This document shows positions 20,791 through 31,067 of a DNA stretch of 33,694 bases, in pieces; positions within the stretch are counted from its first letter, which is position 1, and each line of letters starts with the position of its first letter. The notes beneath the pieces were generated by a model. The model was not told the DNA's origin. It saw only the letters and a program-made list of their open reading frames with translations, and searched no databases. This DNA is from Chara braunii (taxonomy: Eukaryota > Streptophyta > Charophyceae > Charales > Characeae), in the NCBI GenBank assembly GCA_003427395.1, contig BFEA01000186.1:707162-740855 (forward strand), read 5' to 3'. The position numbers and the translations under genes were made by a program.

Positions 20791-23656
20791 GACACTGACG
20801 GTCCGCGACGCGTTTGGCGTCGAAGTACCATGTGCCATCCCTCTTCTGCACCATTCGATCCGGTGCTAAGTTGTAACAGCCAAATCTTTTCGGGCCACTT
20901 GCGCTTACGAGCGGACCGACGAGATAGGCCTATGTTTTCTTCGCACCGTCGCGGCAGCCAAATCTCAACCCACGGACTTGTCTTCGAGTCACCTACCGGC
21001 GTGGTGCCGGATCGGCCGATCTCCCACGAGGTGATTCTCGAGGCCGGTGTCGTGCCGCCGAAAGGTTGCATCTATCGCATGAGCGAGGAGGAACTTACAG
21101 TACTTCGCGCGCAGCTCGACGATTTGTTGGACAAAGGCTGGATCCAGCCTAGTAGCTCACCCTATGGTGCGCCTGTTCTCTTCGTGCGGAAGAAGAACAA
21201 GGATCTTCGTCTATGCATCGATTACCGCAAGCTCAATGCACAAACCGTCAAGAACGCGGGACCTCTTCGTATTGACGACCTTCTGGAGCATTTGGGCGGC
21301 GCAAATTTTTTTCCAAGTTGGATTTAAAGTCGGGGTATCATCAAATTTCGATACGCCTGCAAGATCGCTACAAGACCGCGTTTAAGACACGGTACGGGCA
21401 TTTTGAGTGGGTCGGTATGCCTTTCGGACTCACCAGCACCCCGACGACTTTTCAAGCCGCGATGACCAACGGGTTTCGTGCAATGTTAGACCGGTTCGTA
21501 TTGGTCTACTTAGACGACATCCTCGTCTATAGCCGAACCTTGGAGGAACATCCCGAGCATCTTCGACGAGTGCTGGAGACGCTCCGTCGCGCCAAGTACA
21601 AAGCCAACCGCAACAAGTGCGAGTTCGTACGTCAAGAGTTGGAATACTTGGGCCATTTCGTCACTCCACAAGGCATCAGTCCGTTGTCGGACAAGATCCA
21701 AGATTGGCCGAAGCCGCGGAACGTCACGGATGTCCGTTCGTTCCTTGGCCTTGCCGGCTACTACCAGCGTTTCATCAAAGGATACTCGAAGATTGCGGCC
21801 CATTTATCCAAGCTTCAATGCGAGGACCGGCCATTTGACTTCGGGACGGATGCGCGGGGATCATTTTTGGCCCTTAAGGCCACATTGCTATCAGCGGAAG
21901 TCTTGCGAATATACGACCCGCTATTGCAGACACGTGTCACTACGGATGCGTCCGGCTATGGCATTGGTGCCGTCCTCGAACAACATGATGCGTGGACTGG
22001 CACCCGGTCGAATACTTCAGCAAGAAAGTGTCGGTCGTGCATTCAATCGATGATGCACGCAAGAAGGAACTTCTCGCCTTCGTCCCCCCACTCAAGCGGT
22101 GGCGACACTTCCTCCTTGGTCGACGCCAATTCCGATGGGTAACGAACAACAATCCGTTGGTCTTTTACAAGACCCAAGACACCGTCAACAGCACGATCGC
22201 CCGTTGGATGGCGTTCATCGAACAGTTCGACTTCTTTCCCGACCATATTCCGAGGAAGTCTAACCGTTTCGCGGATGCTTTTTCACGGCGTTCGGATCAC
22301 TGCACCGCCGTCTACTCGACCTTCGAGATAGAGGATGACTTGCGGGACAGTTTCATCCGCGGCTATCAAGCCGACCCCGAATTTCGCGACAAGTACGCAA
22401 ATTGTTCCTCTCCCAATCCGTCGCCTTCGCACTATCGGATCCAAGAGGGATACTTGCTCGCTCACTCGCGGGGGAAGGATCTACTTTGTGTGCCGCAAGA
22501 TTCACACTTGCGCACGAGGCTTCTTGGCGAGTTCCACGACGCCCCCGCCACCGGACACTTTGGAGTCAATCGCACGATTGGCCGACTCCGCGAGCGCTTT
22601 TGGTGGCCCGGTCTTCTCGACAACGTCACACGCTATTGTGAGTCATGCGAGGTTTGCCGACGTTGCAAACCCCGCAATCATCGTCCGTACGGCGAACTGC
22701 GACCATTACCGGTCCCCTTGTGCCGAAGGGAAGCCATTGCCATGGACATTACTGGGCCGTTCCCCAAGCACAAGACATGCGTGGATGAGATTCTCACGGT
22801 GGTTGACCGACTCACCAAGTTTGCCATGTTTTTGCCTTGCCGCTATCACGCCAAAGCACCGAAGTTGGCCGAGGTTCTCTACGCCGGTTGGATTCGAACC
22901 AAGGGTTACCCCAAGGAGATCGTCTGCGACCGCGCCACTCGGTTCATGTCCGATTTTTGGTTGGCGCTCATCAAACGATGGGGCTCATCCCTCAAGCCGA
23001 GTTCGGCTCGCCACCCCCAGACCGATGGCCAAACGGAGAGGGCACATCAGACCGCACAGGTCCTTCTTCGCACTCTCATCCGTCCCGACCAAAAGGATTG
23101 GGTCGAGCGGCTGCCGGATATTGAGTTGGCATACAACTTGTCCATCCATCCGGCTATCGGGATGTCGCCCTTTGAGTTCGAGCATGGCTCGCCGGTCAAT
23201 TCTCCGTTGGACACAATCATCCCACGGGCGACCGAGAGTGACGACCATCTTCTCTTCATTCATCGGATGCAAGAACTTCTTGTCAAGGCACACGGCCAGA
23301 TGTCAAAAACGCAGCAATGCATGCGCCAACAGGCCAACCGCCAGCGCCTTCCTTGTCCGTTCCGCGTCGGCGACCTCGTATGGGTTTTCACTGCGGAATT
23401 CAGCCTCGAACAAGATATCTCTCGCAAGCTCCTTCCGAAATGGATGGGGCCCTGGCCGATCGTGGCACCCGCTGGGAACGCACCCGAAGGACCTTCATTT
23501 ATCATTCAGGTGCCCGCCCACTTTCCCATCAACCCGGTATTTCACTGTTCCAAGTTGGCTCTCTGCATGCCAGCAGAACTTGACGACTTTCCCGGGCGAC
23601 GATCGCAAGACCCACCCTCGATGGACGGTTTTCAAGAGGTTGGTGACATCATATCC
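20791..23656 (+). pseudogene. E2 Pol continued: protease tail, RT, RNase H, integrase
   Basis: Resumes E2 Pol after E3. The protease tail ends at TAA 20867-20869, and the following linker is frameshifted and probably shortened (about 20960-20990). [55 protein letters not shown] frame change at a T homopolymer (21306-21312) precedes [22 protein letters not shown], catalytic LVYLDDILVYS and RSFLGLAGYYQRF. RNase H: TTDASGYGIGAVLEQ, a frame change near 21990, WHPVEYFSKKV, then VTNNNPLVFY, where the usual catalytic Asp is Asn. Integrase: FHDAPATGHFGVNRTI with CESC, and all three acidic residues in AMDITGPF, VCDRATRF and TDGQTERAHQT. Four disruptions make it inactive. Confidence 0.92.
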
Positions 23657-23797
23657 TAGCGGCGTTACGGCAACAGGCCGACTGAATTCTTGATCCATTT
23701 TGCATATTGCACCCATAGAGCTGACAGATGGTTGACTCGTGCGGAACTTCAAGCAATAGCTCCCGACGTCCTTGCACGCTATGAACGCAAGTTGTAA
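23600..23797 (+). pseudogene. E2 chromodomain-like C-terminus split by TAG
   Basis: The integrase frame ends at TAG 23657-23659 after FQEVGDIIS, but the same phase continues RRYGNRPTEFLIHFAYC, then DRWLTRAELQAIAPDVLARY, to TAA 23795-23797. The pattern EV..I...R.....E(F/Y)L(I/V)(H/K)(F/W)......W......L resembles the C-terminal chromodomain of chromoviruses, which directs integration to marked chromatin. The assignment is by motif only and the domain is short and diverged. Confidence 0.7.
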
Positions 23798-23888
23798 GGC
23801 AAGCCGGCATCTTCGGCTCCACGCCACACCCGCGTCCAAGTTCCACCTTCAGATCGTCAGCTTTGCCCTCGGCCCGGCTTGACTTCAT

Positions 23889-23901
23889 AAGGAGGGGGGG
23901 G
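23889..23901 (+). other. E2 polypurine tract
   Basis: AAGGAGGGGGGGG directly precedes the TG start of the 3' LTR. It is the expected primer site for plus-strand DNA synthesis. Confidence 0.88.
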
Positions 23902-25203
23902 TGTTGCATGCTGCGCCTGCACACGGCCCCCATTTGAGGGGGCCGATGGTTGCTGAGGGGCCCCCAGGCCGCGTACCATACAGCACGCGTCCTGGAGGCC
24001 CACGGCGGCCCTTCAGGCCCTAGGTAACACACTAGTTAGAATAGGTTTAGTTTACTTACCTTTCTGTGTGTGTGTGCTGTCTTACCTTGTCTGTCAGGTG
24101 CCGTTTCGGACTTGCAGCCCCAAGGCCGGACCTTGGGACTGGGTACACCGGAGGCAGGCCCGAAACGAGGCCAGGCGCATTTTGGCACCAGACCNGTAAG
24201 TGCAGGCGTCGTTTCGGTCCTGCAGGACCCAAGGCAACGCCTTNGGCTAGGTGCACCGNTACNAGGCCGTTTTTAGNCCAGGCGCATTTCTGCGCCTTGC
24301 TGCATCAGCAGCATGGTCTGGACGTCCGGTAGGGAGCCAGACCAGCTGGGCCGTTTCTGAGGCCAGCAGCAGGTAGGCCCAGCCCGCTCAGCGCTACAAA
24401 TAGCTGGGCAGCGGCTGGGCAAGGACAGTTCGAGTAGCTCACTTCTGGAGCGACACGCTGCTGGTTGAAGCAGCGTTATTCTGCGCCAAGCTACGAAGTA
24501 GGGAGTAGCGGAGTAGGTAGTTCAGAGAGGCGGAGACCTTACCTGCGAGCGACAAACTTACCTGGCGCCATAGCTGGGACTCCGCGCGGTACCTGCACAC
24601 GACGACGACCACAGTCAGTACGGTGACAGCTACCTGCAGCCTGCAGGTGAGATAGCAAGGAGGACGTCATCATCTTCTTCTTCCTCCTCCATCTCTCTCT
24701 CTCCTTTCTCCTTCTTCTTCCTCTTTCTTACCTTCTTCTCCATCTATGAGAGTGAGAGAGATCATTGGTAGGGAATACAGGCAGAGGTTACGTTGGGCAC
24801 ATTGCCCAGGATTCGATGCGACATTCTGAGACAGACATTGATTGGACACTCGGCAAGGGACTATTTTTGGGACTTCGCTATTGCGATCTTGGTCGTGCCT
24901 TTTCCCCATGTCTCGTCCGTGGTATCTCCCCATGTATGTGTAAGAAGGAGGGACCTTTCTTCCGTGATTGTGGTCCCTCCTCCCTTCTCACATGTGGGAT
25001 GTATGATGGATGTCGGGTCAGTCCAGATCAGATCAGATCTTCTCTTTTAAGTCTTCCACTGCGCCACTTTGTGCCATCTTGTATGTGTTCAGAATGTACA
25101 TTGCTTGTTGATGCTACGCTGACATTGCATTGTCCATTTCAGTCCTTTTCATCACATTGCGGATCCTTGGCTCCCTACGCATTGTCCCATTGGGCATGCG
25201 TCA
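23902..25203 (+). repeat. E2 3' LTR
   Basis: Starts TGTTGCATGC, ends GCATGCGTCA and is followed by the GA microsatellite. It matches the 5' LTR with scattered differences at both ends but appears identical through the N-containing middle. Five Ns at 24195, 24244, 24259, 24263 and 24277 sit exactly 15072 bases from five Ns in the 5' LTR. The TATA-like CTACAAATAGC is at 24394-24404. Confidence 0.94.
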
Positions 25204-25224
25204 GAGAGAGAGAGAGAGAGAGAG
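25204..25224. repeat. (GA)n target site, right of E2
   Basis: Continuation of the GA microsatellite split by E2 insertion; see the left half at 8640-8659. Confidence 0.85.
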
Positions 25225-26338
25225 CATGGTGGCGAGGTGAGACAATCAGAGGCCAAGTGGGTGTGGCGCATGGTGAAACGCAACAACGTGTGGCATGCGC
25301 CAAAAACGGCAACGAAATGTGGAAACACTGAAAAGAATAAAAAGGAAAGAAAAAAAAAGAAAAAACAAGAAGTGTGTCCGCCTTCATAAACCAGCATCCC
25401 GCCTGAAATCCAATCGCTTTGTGGTGCCAGTACCACAAAGTGATTCCCGCAACCGGTACCCTAAAGAAAGAGGTTCGGAAAAAACTGGCGTGCAGCAGGC
25501 GCGTCGCTTCGGCAAAAGAGGCCCGGGTGTACTGGTGGTTTAAATTCAACTTCCTTTTCACTAATTGCCAGCATGAGTTTAGGAGTCCAGAGCTCACACC
25601 GATCGGGACTCGGGACACCTGGAATCAAGGTGTCTCATGTCCGGACCGGTGTCAGGGCTCCCCTACCTCCTCCCCTCGTCCTTTCTTTCTCCTATTCTTG
25701 TCCTGGAATCAAGGTGTCTTAAGTCCACACCCATGTAGAGCATCTGGACTCTTAGTTTTGGACTTCTTGATGCTCCGGACTTCCTTTTTTTCACCTATCA
25801 GGCCCTCTTTCTCCCTTTCCTCTCACATCCTCTCTCTACTGTTTCTTGTGTAGTTGGTCTTGGACTTCCCAAAATTTGATAACACACATCAGACCGTGCA
25901 ATGTTGTTCTAGGCTTTACTTTCACAGTGAATATAACAATTCACATTTTGAAACTACAATAGCGGCCCATCAACCCTCGCTTGGGAGCTTATTGTGTGGG
26001 CCTTCACTCTACTACAACCACCATCGTTTTGAGTTGGATTGGTGTGAATCTTCGCCAACTTCATCACATCTGCAATGAACCTCTCAGTTTGTCACCTTGA
26101 GCACACACACAATATGAGATCACACGAAATCCGCACTGGAGGCCAGAGAGTTGAAGACCAGGTAAGTGCAGCTTAAAAATTCCAACAATTATCATATGAG
26201 CAATGAAGAGGTCCAGTCACAAACGCTCAACACCGCAATGCCAAATAACCAGTATCCAGTATCATCATCCAGGTATGTGACTCTGTCACTGCTCCTCCCT
26301 CTTCTCTCTGTTTTGGTCGTCTCTCTGTCTACTACCTC
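25225..26338. other. Non-coding stretch with small repeats
   Basis: No convincing gene. A hairpin sits at 25412-25445 (AATCGCTTTGTGGT / ACCACAAAGTGATT around a 6-base loop). A TGGAATCAAGGTGTCT direct repeat occurs at about 25619 and 25705, the first copy within a GACACCT/AGGTGTC hairpin. CAG|GTAAGTGC at about 26159-26168 resembles a splice donor, but the open sequence before it shows no recognisable domain. Confidence 0.55.
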
Positions 26339-26491
26339 ACTGTGTCTTCTCTCCCTATTTGCATGCACTCACACTCTCTTCTACTTGAGAAGCAGCTCTG
26401 AGTACACCCACTTCNACTGTGTCTTCTCTCCCTATTTGCATGCACTCACACTCTCTTCTACTTGAGAAGCAGCTCTGAGTACACCCACTTC
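26339..26491. repeat. 76-bp direct duplication separated by one N
   Basis: 26339-26414 and 26416-26491 are the same 76 bases (ACTGTGTCTTCTCTCCC onward), with a single N at 26415 between them. The N at the join points to an assembler-made duplication rather than a true tandem repeat. Confidence 0.9.
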
Positions 26492-26835
26492 TATACTCTA
26501 CTACTACTACTAATGCCAACTACTAACTCTAGCGCAGCTATGGCAGCCTTCTCTCTCTCACACGCAATAGCGCAGACCTCTGGCCTTAGCGCCCAGCCAC
26601 TCACATTAACGCACAACCGCAACAGCACTTCCACACTTGATGCGAATGAGCAATCTGCCCGAATGGGGAGGCTGGACAGTCCTTATGCTGACTTCGACTG
26701 AGCTTCAACTCGTCCCAGCCTCTGCTTCTTGTGGCTTGACTTGGTACTGGTACCACATTCCCACGGCCTGCTTGCTTCAGAATGTCAAGGCCTGGTACTT
26801 CTCCCGAATTTTCATTGATTTGCTGCTGCTTGGGC

Positions 26836-27170
26836 CTGTGAGTCACGACTTTTCACTTGTGGAACCTGACTTTTGACTGTGGGTTGTGACCCTTGCCTCT
26901 GGGACACGACTTTTTCCTGGGGAAGTGTCCTTTACCTGTGGAACATCACTTTTCAATATGACTCTTCAATATGAGACGTCGTGACTTTTGCTTATAGAAC
27001 CCAACTTTTGCCTCTGGGATGTGACTGTTTACCGGGTGCCTGTTGGACTTACTCCTAAGGTACCCGACTGTGACTTTTCTGAAAGCGACTTTTGCATTTT
27101 AGTCTCAGGACGTGACCCTTCAGCTGGTCTGCACCAGACTTGACCTTTGGGATATTTGACGGTAACTTCC
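26836..27170. repeat. Degenerate short-period repeat array
   Basis: About fourteen loose copies of a unit near 20-25 bp with the consensus flavour TGACTTTTGCCTCTGGGA (examples: TGACCCTTGCCTCTGGGACA, CAACTTTTGCCTCTGGGATG, GTGACTTTTGCTTATAGAAC). Units are diverged and unequal in length. No reading frame is preserved. It probably lies in the intron before the kinase exon. Confidence 0.6.
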
Positions 27171-27510
27171 AGAACCTGGTCAACTGGGCCTCTACCCATT
27201 TGGAAACTTAGACGCTGAAATTAGAATTTGAGTCTGAATCGTGGAAGGCCTTTCACATCCCAGATGCACCTTTATTCTCGAAGGGGGCTTGGCCTCTGAA
27301 GTTCCAGAAGTGAAGTTCAGGCTTTTTACGGTTTGGGTCCCCATCCGTCTTCTCCTGTATGCGCACCCACCTGCACACACACTGATTCCGTTTTGTTTCC
27401 GCTTTGTTGACTTGTTATTGTTTCTCAGAAGAATTCGACTCGGGCTTGAATGCTTGTTTCTGAGACCGGGTTCGTGATGTGGGATTTGGTTTTGGCTTGC
27501 AATTTTGAAG

Positions 27511-27909
27511 GTGCAGAAGGCTTTGGACAAGGACAGCCTATACGAAGTCATCGACCCTAGAATTCGGGAAAAATGTGACTTCAACGCAATTGAAGCAGGC
27601 ATCAAAATTGCCTTACGGTGTACTGCTCCAGCGTCACAGGATCGCCCAACGATGTTAGAGGTATATGAAGAGCTGAAGGCTATCCGTGGGAGAGATTCCT
27701 CCCACGTCAGCAATGACTCCAATCGCTCTCCTGTCAGTAGAGATAACTTGAAGAGCAGTGGGTATTTCTCAAAGACTGCCGAGGATGAGCAGAGGGTGAA
27801 AGGTAATGCCAGAAAAGATCCTTATGAATCTGACAATTGGCCAGACACATTCACAAGTTCCGGTGTGACAATTGTGAATCCAGATATCACCCAGATTGCT
27901 CCGAGGTGA
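27511..27909 (+). CDS. Receptor-like protein kinase, C-terminal exon
   Basis: Encodes the last part of a plant receptor-like Ser/Thr kinase: KALDKDSLYEVIDPRIRE, then the subdomain XI block ALRCTAPASQDRPTMLEVY with its conserved Arg, then EELKAIR. A Ser/Asn/Lys-rich tail of about 70 residues follows to TGA 27907-27909. This matches the C-lobe end of plant RLK kinases. No upstream kinase motifs (P-loop, HRD, DFG) were found in the window, so earlier exons lie to the left of it or behind a very long intron that may hold the retroelements. The 5' edge is uncertain: acceptor AG candidates end at 27510 and 27516. It is the only recognisable host protein-coding exon, and its frame is intact. Confidence 0.75.
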   Translation: MQKALDKDSLYEVIDPRIREKCDFNAIEAGIKIALRCTAPASQDRPTMLEVYEELKAIRGRDSSHVSNDSNRSPVSRDNLKSSGYFSKTAEDEQRVKGNARKDPYESDNWPDTFTSSGVTIVNPDITQIAPR

Positions 27910-30665
27910 GAAACATTGGCTAGCATTCCATCGAGTCTGACAAAGCCAGAACTCAATCGAGGGATCACTCTGCTGCTTATCACTCCATCACTTGTTATAC
28001 CTGCGCACTTTTCATCTTCTTCTTGTTCCTCTCCCCCCCCCCCCCCCCCCCCCCCCCCTCCCCCTCCTCTCTCTCTCTCTCCACTTCTGCATTTTTTTTT
28101 ACTTTTTTTTCTTCTGTCTAGAAACATCAGTACGCTGTGTATGATGGATGGAGACTGAGCACTCAGAACGTGATGGCATTCAAATGGCATTCAAATGGAT
28201 TTGCATGCTGTCATATTTCCCAGCACAAGGCCAGCTTAAGGGATGCGTACCCATGTCAGAAGTCTCTTGCACAGAGGAGAGGCCCTCAGCTGGGTGGTTC
28301 CAATGTAGCAGATGTGTGGGTTGGTACACCCTCTTTGCCAACAGAATGCAGACTTGTTGCAGCATGACATCCTGTATTTTCGGTGAAGTCCTTTTGAAGA
28401 GCTCAAGCCCAAGCACCTGTGCATGTGCATGTGCATTGCAGCAACATCGACACTCTGGGCCTTTGTGCACTCGGTGATTCTGCCTGCAGGTGATCCAGCA
28501 TTATGGTCAAATACATAGTCCCTTCACATTGGAATTTAATGCGGCCAGAAAAGTGTGAAAAGATTGACTAAGTTCTTCAGACTTTTTATCATTCTGTGGA
28601 GGCAGGACCATGATGGCGTTAGGAATCTATCCAAGTGGTAGTGTCACAGTCGAATGTCAATTGGGCAGGCAGGATGTGAAACACACTTGGAGGCTGTGCT
28701 ACGGACGGCTGGAAATGACTACTGGGTTGGAGCAAGAAAGGCAGATAAGACCGGCCTAAACATGGAATTCCGAATTCGTTGATTGATGGAGTGCCCTTCA
28801 GGTTGGGGTTTCGCTCCAGTCACTTGGACGGATGATCGTTCCTCATCCTCTTACCACTGTGTGAATGATATACAGGAAGCGGTGGTTGCTCGTTCCTCAT
28901 CCTCTTACCACTGTGTGATAGCGGGCACTTTGAAGAACCCATGGGACAATCCCTCCCATACCGCTTAAAATGTGCGAAGTCTCTCTGTGTGCAGTCATCA
29001 TGGTCATCACCGTGTCCAGTCAAAGCCATTTGAGTGGCAGTTTGTGATGACGAGACAGGTTGATGTTCTTTCCCAATGTGATTTATTCTGTTGGCTCATC
29101 CATTTTGTGGCTGTAGGTTCATCATTACTTCATTTCAGCGATCAACACTAATGCTCTCGCTTCACATCATGATTTGCCAACTGTCATAATGCTCTGTATG
29201 TGTCTACTTCCTGGAGTTGAATCACTGAAGTCACACCCAACTTCAAAGATTTTGAAGCCACTACATGTAATCGTACTTCACACTGTGAACAAGCGATATT
29301 TAATCATGGATTGCACTAGGCATCCTATGCAGGAGGCGTTCCAGCCCCAGTACTCTCTGTCAGTGAAATGGGCCCTACACCAATGTAAGGAGAGGCCGCA
29401 TTCTCAACGTACCTACAAGAATGCCCGAGGTCCAATTCATTCCCCCCTGTATCGGGGTACTTCGACTGCAGTACTTCCCAAGCACTTGTCGGTTCGGAGA
29501 GAATGATGAAGTGAAGGATTCTCCTCTCCCCATCTGCTCTAGGCAAGGAAGAATCGTAACTCATGGAGCAGGGATGGACTGAGATGTTCATATGTATGCC
29601 CGTCTGTGTAGAAGCCTGCTACAATGGGTGAATCTGCCTGCTTCGCAAACAGCCAGGAGCTGGAAGGCAGAGACTTCTGGTGACCTTTCTGGTTGAGAAA
29701 GGTTATCGTGTTTACTATCTATGGACTAGGAATGGTCTGTGGTAAGGTTATTAATTTATTGCATTTATGGGGTAGAGACGGGCCTTGGGTAAAGATACTG
29801 CGTTCATGGACTACGTACGGATGGTGTGGGGCGTAAGCATGATGGATGACAATTGCCTGCCTGTCACCGACAACCAGGCACAATTTTGAGGTTTTCGGAC
29901 CATGTTCCGCCGGCTTTGCATGCAGACTGGAACTGGCAGATTGAATGCTTCTGGGATTTTAGATACTAGGACTGACATTGCGCTACTGCAGCGACAGACA
30001 TTTTCTGATTTGGCGTTATTGCTGATGTCGGAGGCCCTGGCGTCCTGGGTGTGTGGATTCCATTCACTTTACCAATTGGCTGCAGTTCACAATTGAAAGT
30101 AGCAATCTAGTTCCATCATCCATGAGCTAGTGACTGTTAGTGAACAGTTGATGTTTCTGTTCAATTCGAGGAACTAAAATCAATGACCTCACCTACCTGT
30201 GTTTTCCAATGCCAACATTGGTACTATGTGGGGTTGGATCGACAAACACCAAGGTCAGGGTGGTTGGAGCCCGCCATTGGTTGTTGGGCAGCAGCCTTGC
30301 AGCTCCAGAAATTAGCAATAAGTTCGCTTGTATATTGGCAAGTCAGGTGTTATCTTCAACTGGTCAAAATATCTCTACCCAGTTTAGTTAGATGCTTTAC
30401 TACTTTAGATCAACCGCACAGCCTTTGTCTTTGTGTTGCCCACCTGTTTTGTTTTCTTTGCTTGCTATGTATTGTCTTTCCTTTGCTTGCCTACCTGCTT
30501 GCTTTGCTCATTCATGTGCTCGCTTGGTTGCTCGTTGAACCGCTGGCTTGCCTGCTCGCTTGCTTGCTGAGTTGCTTTCTTTAGATGTACCTTTTCATAA
30601 TTATGTAAAGATCACATGAAGCTATGAACACAAGATTCCGAGTTTTCTCTTTTTTTTAGTAAGGA
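27910..30665. other. 3' flank of the kinase exon, no recognised gene
   Basis: Probably the 3' UTR and intergenic DNA. Visible items: 26 C at 28033-28058 followed by a CT run; a T-rich stretch (28090-28115); a CATTCAAATGG tandem copy near 28178-28198; a repeat of GTTCCTCATCCTCTTACCACTG spaced 51 bp (about 28839 and 28890); and a TGCTTGC-rich stretch (30460-30570). Short open frames lack domain signals. Confidence 0.6.
28033..28058. repeat. Poly-C run (26 C) next to a CT run
   Basis: Twenty-six consecutive C, then C/T-rich sequence and CTCTCTCT to about 28082. It lies about 125 bp after the kinase stop codon. Length in the assembly is uncertain. Confidence 0.9.
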
Positions 30666-30690
30666 TTTTTTTTTTTTTTTTTTTTTTTAG

Positions 30691-30975
30691 CTAGGCTACC
30701 AGAGTGGCCCGGGGTCACTTGCCCGGCCGGGCCAAACTAATTAAAAAAATAAATAAAAAAAATTGAATTTTATTTTTTATTTTAAATTTGGTGAAAAATT
30801 TCGATGTGACCCTGAGGCAAAAGTTGTTCAGTTTATTTTTCTGGGACCTTACCTGAGGCAAAAGTTGTGCAGAATTTTTGGATTTTTTTTTTTTTTTTTT
30901 TTTTTGCTGGGACCTTACCTGATCCTTGCATGGGCTGGCCACCCGGGACCCGGGCGGCCCGGCTGGTAGCCTAGG
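30691..30975. mobile_element. Small terminal-inverted-repeat element (MITE-like)
   Basis: CTAGGCTACCAG at 30691-30702 is exactly inverted as CTGGTAGCCTAG at 30963-30974, and both tips continue into GC-rich inner sequence (GGCCCGGGG-like and its inverse). The element is flanked by TTTTTAG at 30684-30690 and 30976-30982, a candidate 7-bp target duplication, weakened by the adjacent T run. The interior is A/T-rich with a direct repeat CTGAGGCAAAAGTTGT (about 30812 and 30854) and GGGACCTTACCTGA copies (about 30843 and 30910). There is no transposase. Confidence 0.6.
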
Positions 30976-31067
30976 TTTTTAGCCTGGGTAGTGCTAGGGG
31001 TGCTGATAAGAGCAGACACCGCTAGCATTCCCCGGGCGGCTCCATCTATTGGTGGGGAGCAGCACCT

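Larger units (their letters stand above)
8660..25203 (+). mobile_element. E2: Ty3/gypsy chromovirus-like LTR retrotransposon, hosting E3
   Basis: It is bounded by LTRs at 8660-10160 and 23902-25203 and flanked on both sides by a GA microsatellite. Order on the plus strand: LTR, PBS, GATT-repeat leader, Gag with CCHC knuckle, protease, (E3 insertion), RT, RNase H, integrase, chromodomain-like tail, polypurine tract, LTR. Integrase after RT plus a C-terminal chromodomain indicates the chromovirus branch of Ty3/gypsy. Excluding E3 (about 7.4 kb) and a 171-bp assembly artefact, the element is about 9 kb. Frameshifts in gag and pol, stops at 20867 and 23657, and a protease active-site change make it defective. 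Confidence 0.93.

Noticed and set aside
22335-23693. 452-codon open frame overlapping E2 integrase
   Set aside because: Shadow of the integrase frame, with low-complexity Ser/Pro/Arg composition and no motifs.
26036-26090. Possible upstream kinase exon (peptide LRQLHHICNEPLS resembling the LHH...NEPL region of plant kinases)
   Set aside because: The central conserved residues are missing and a stop follows soon after; treated as chance.
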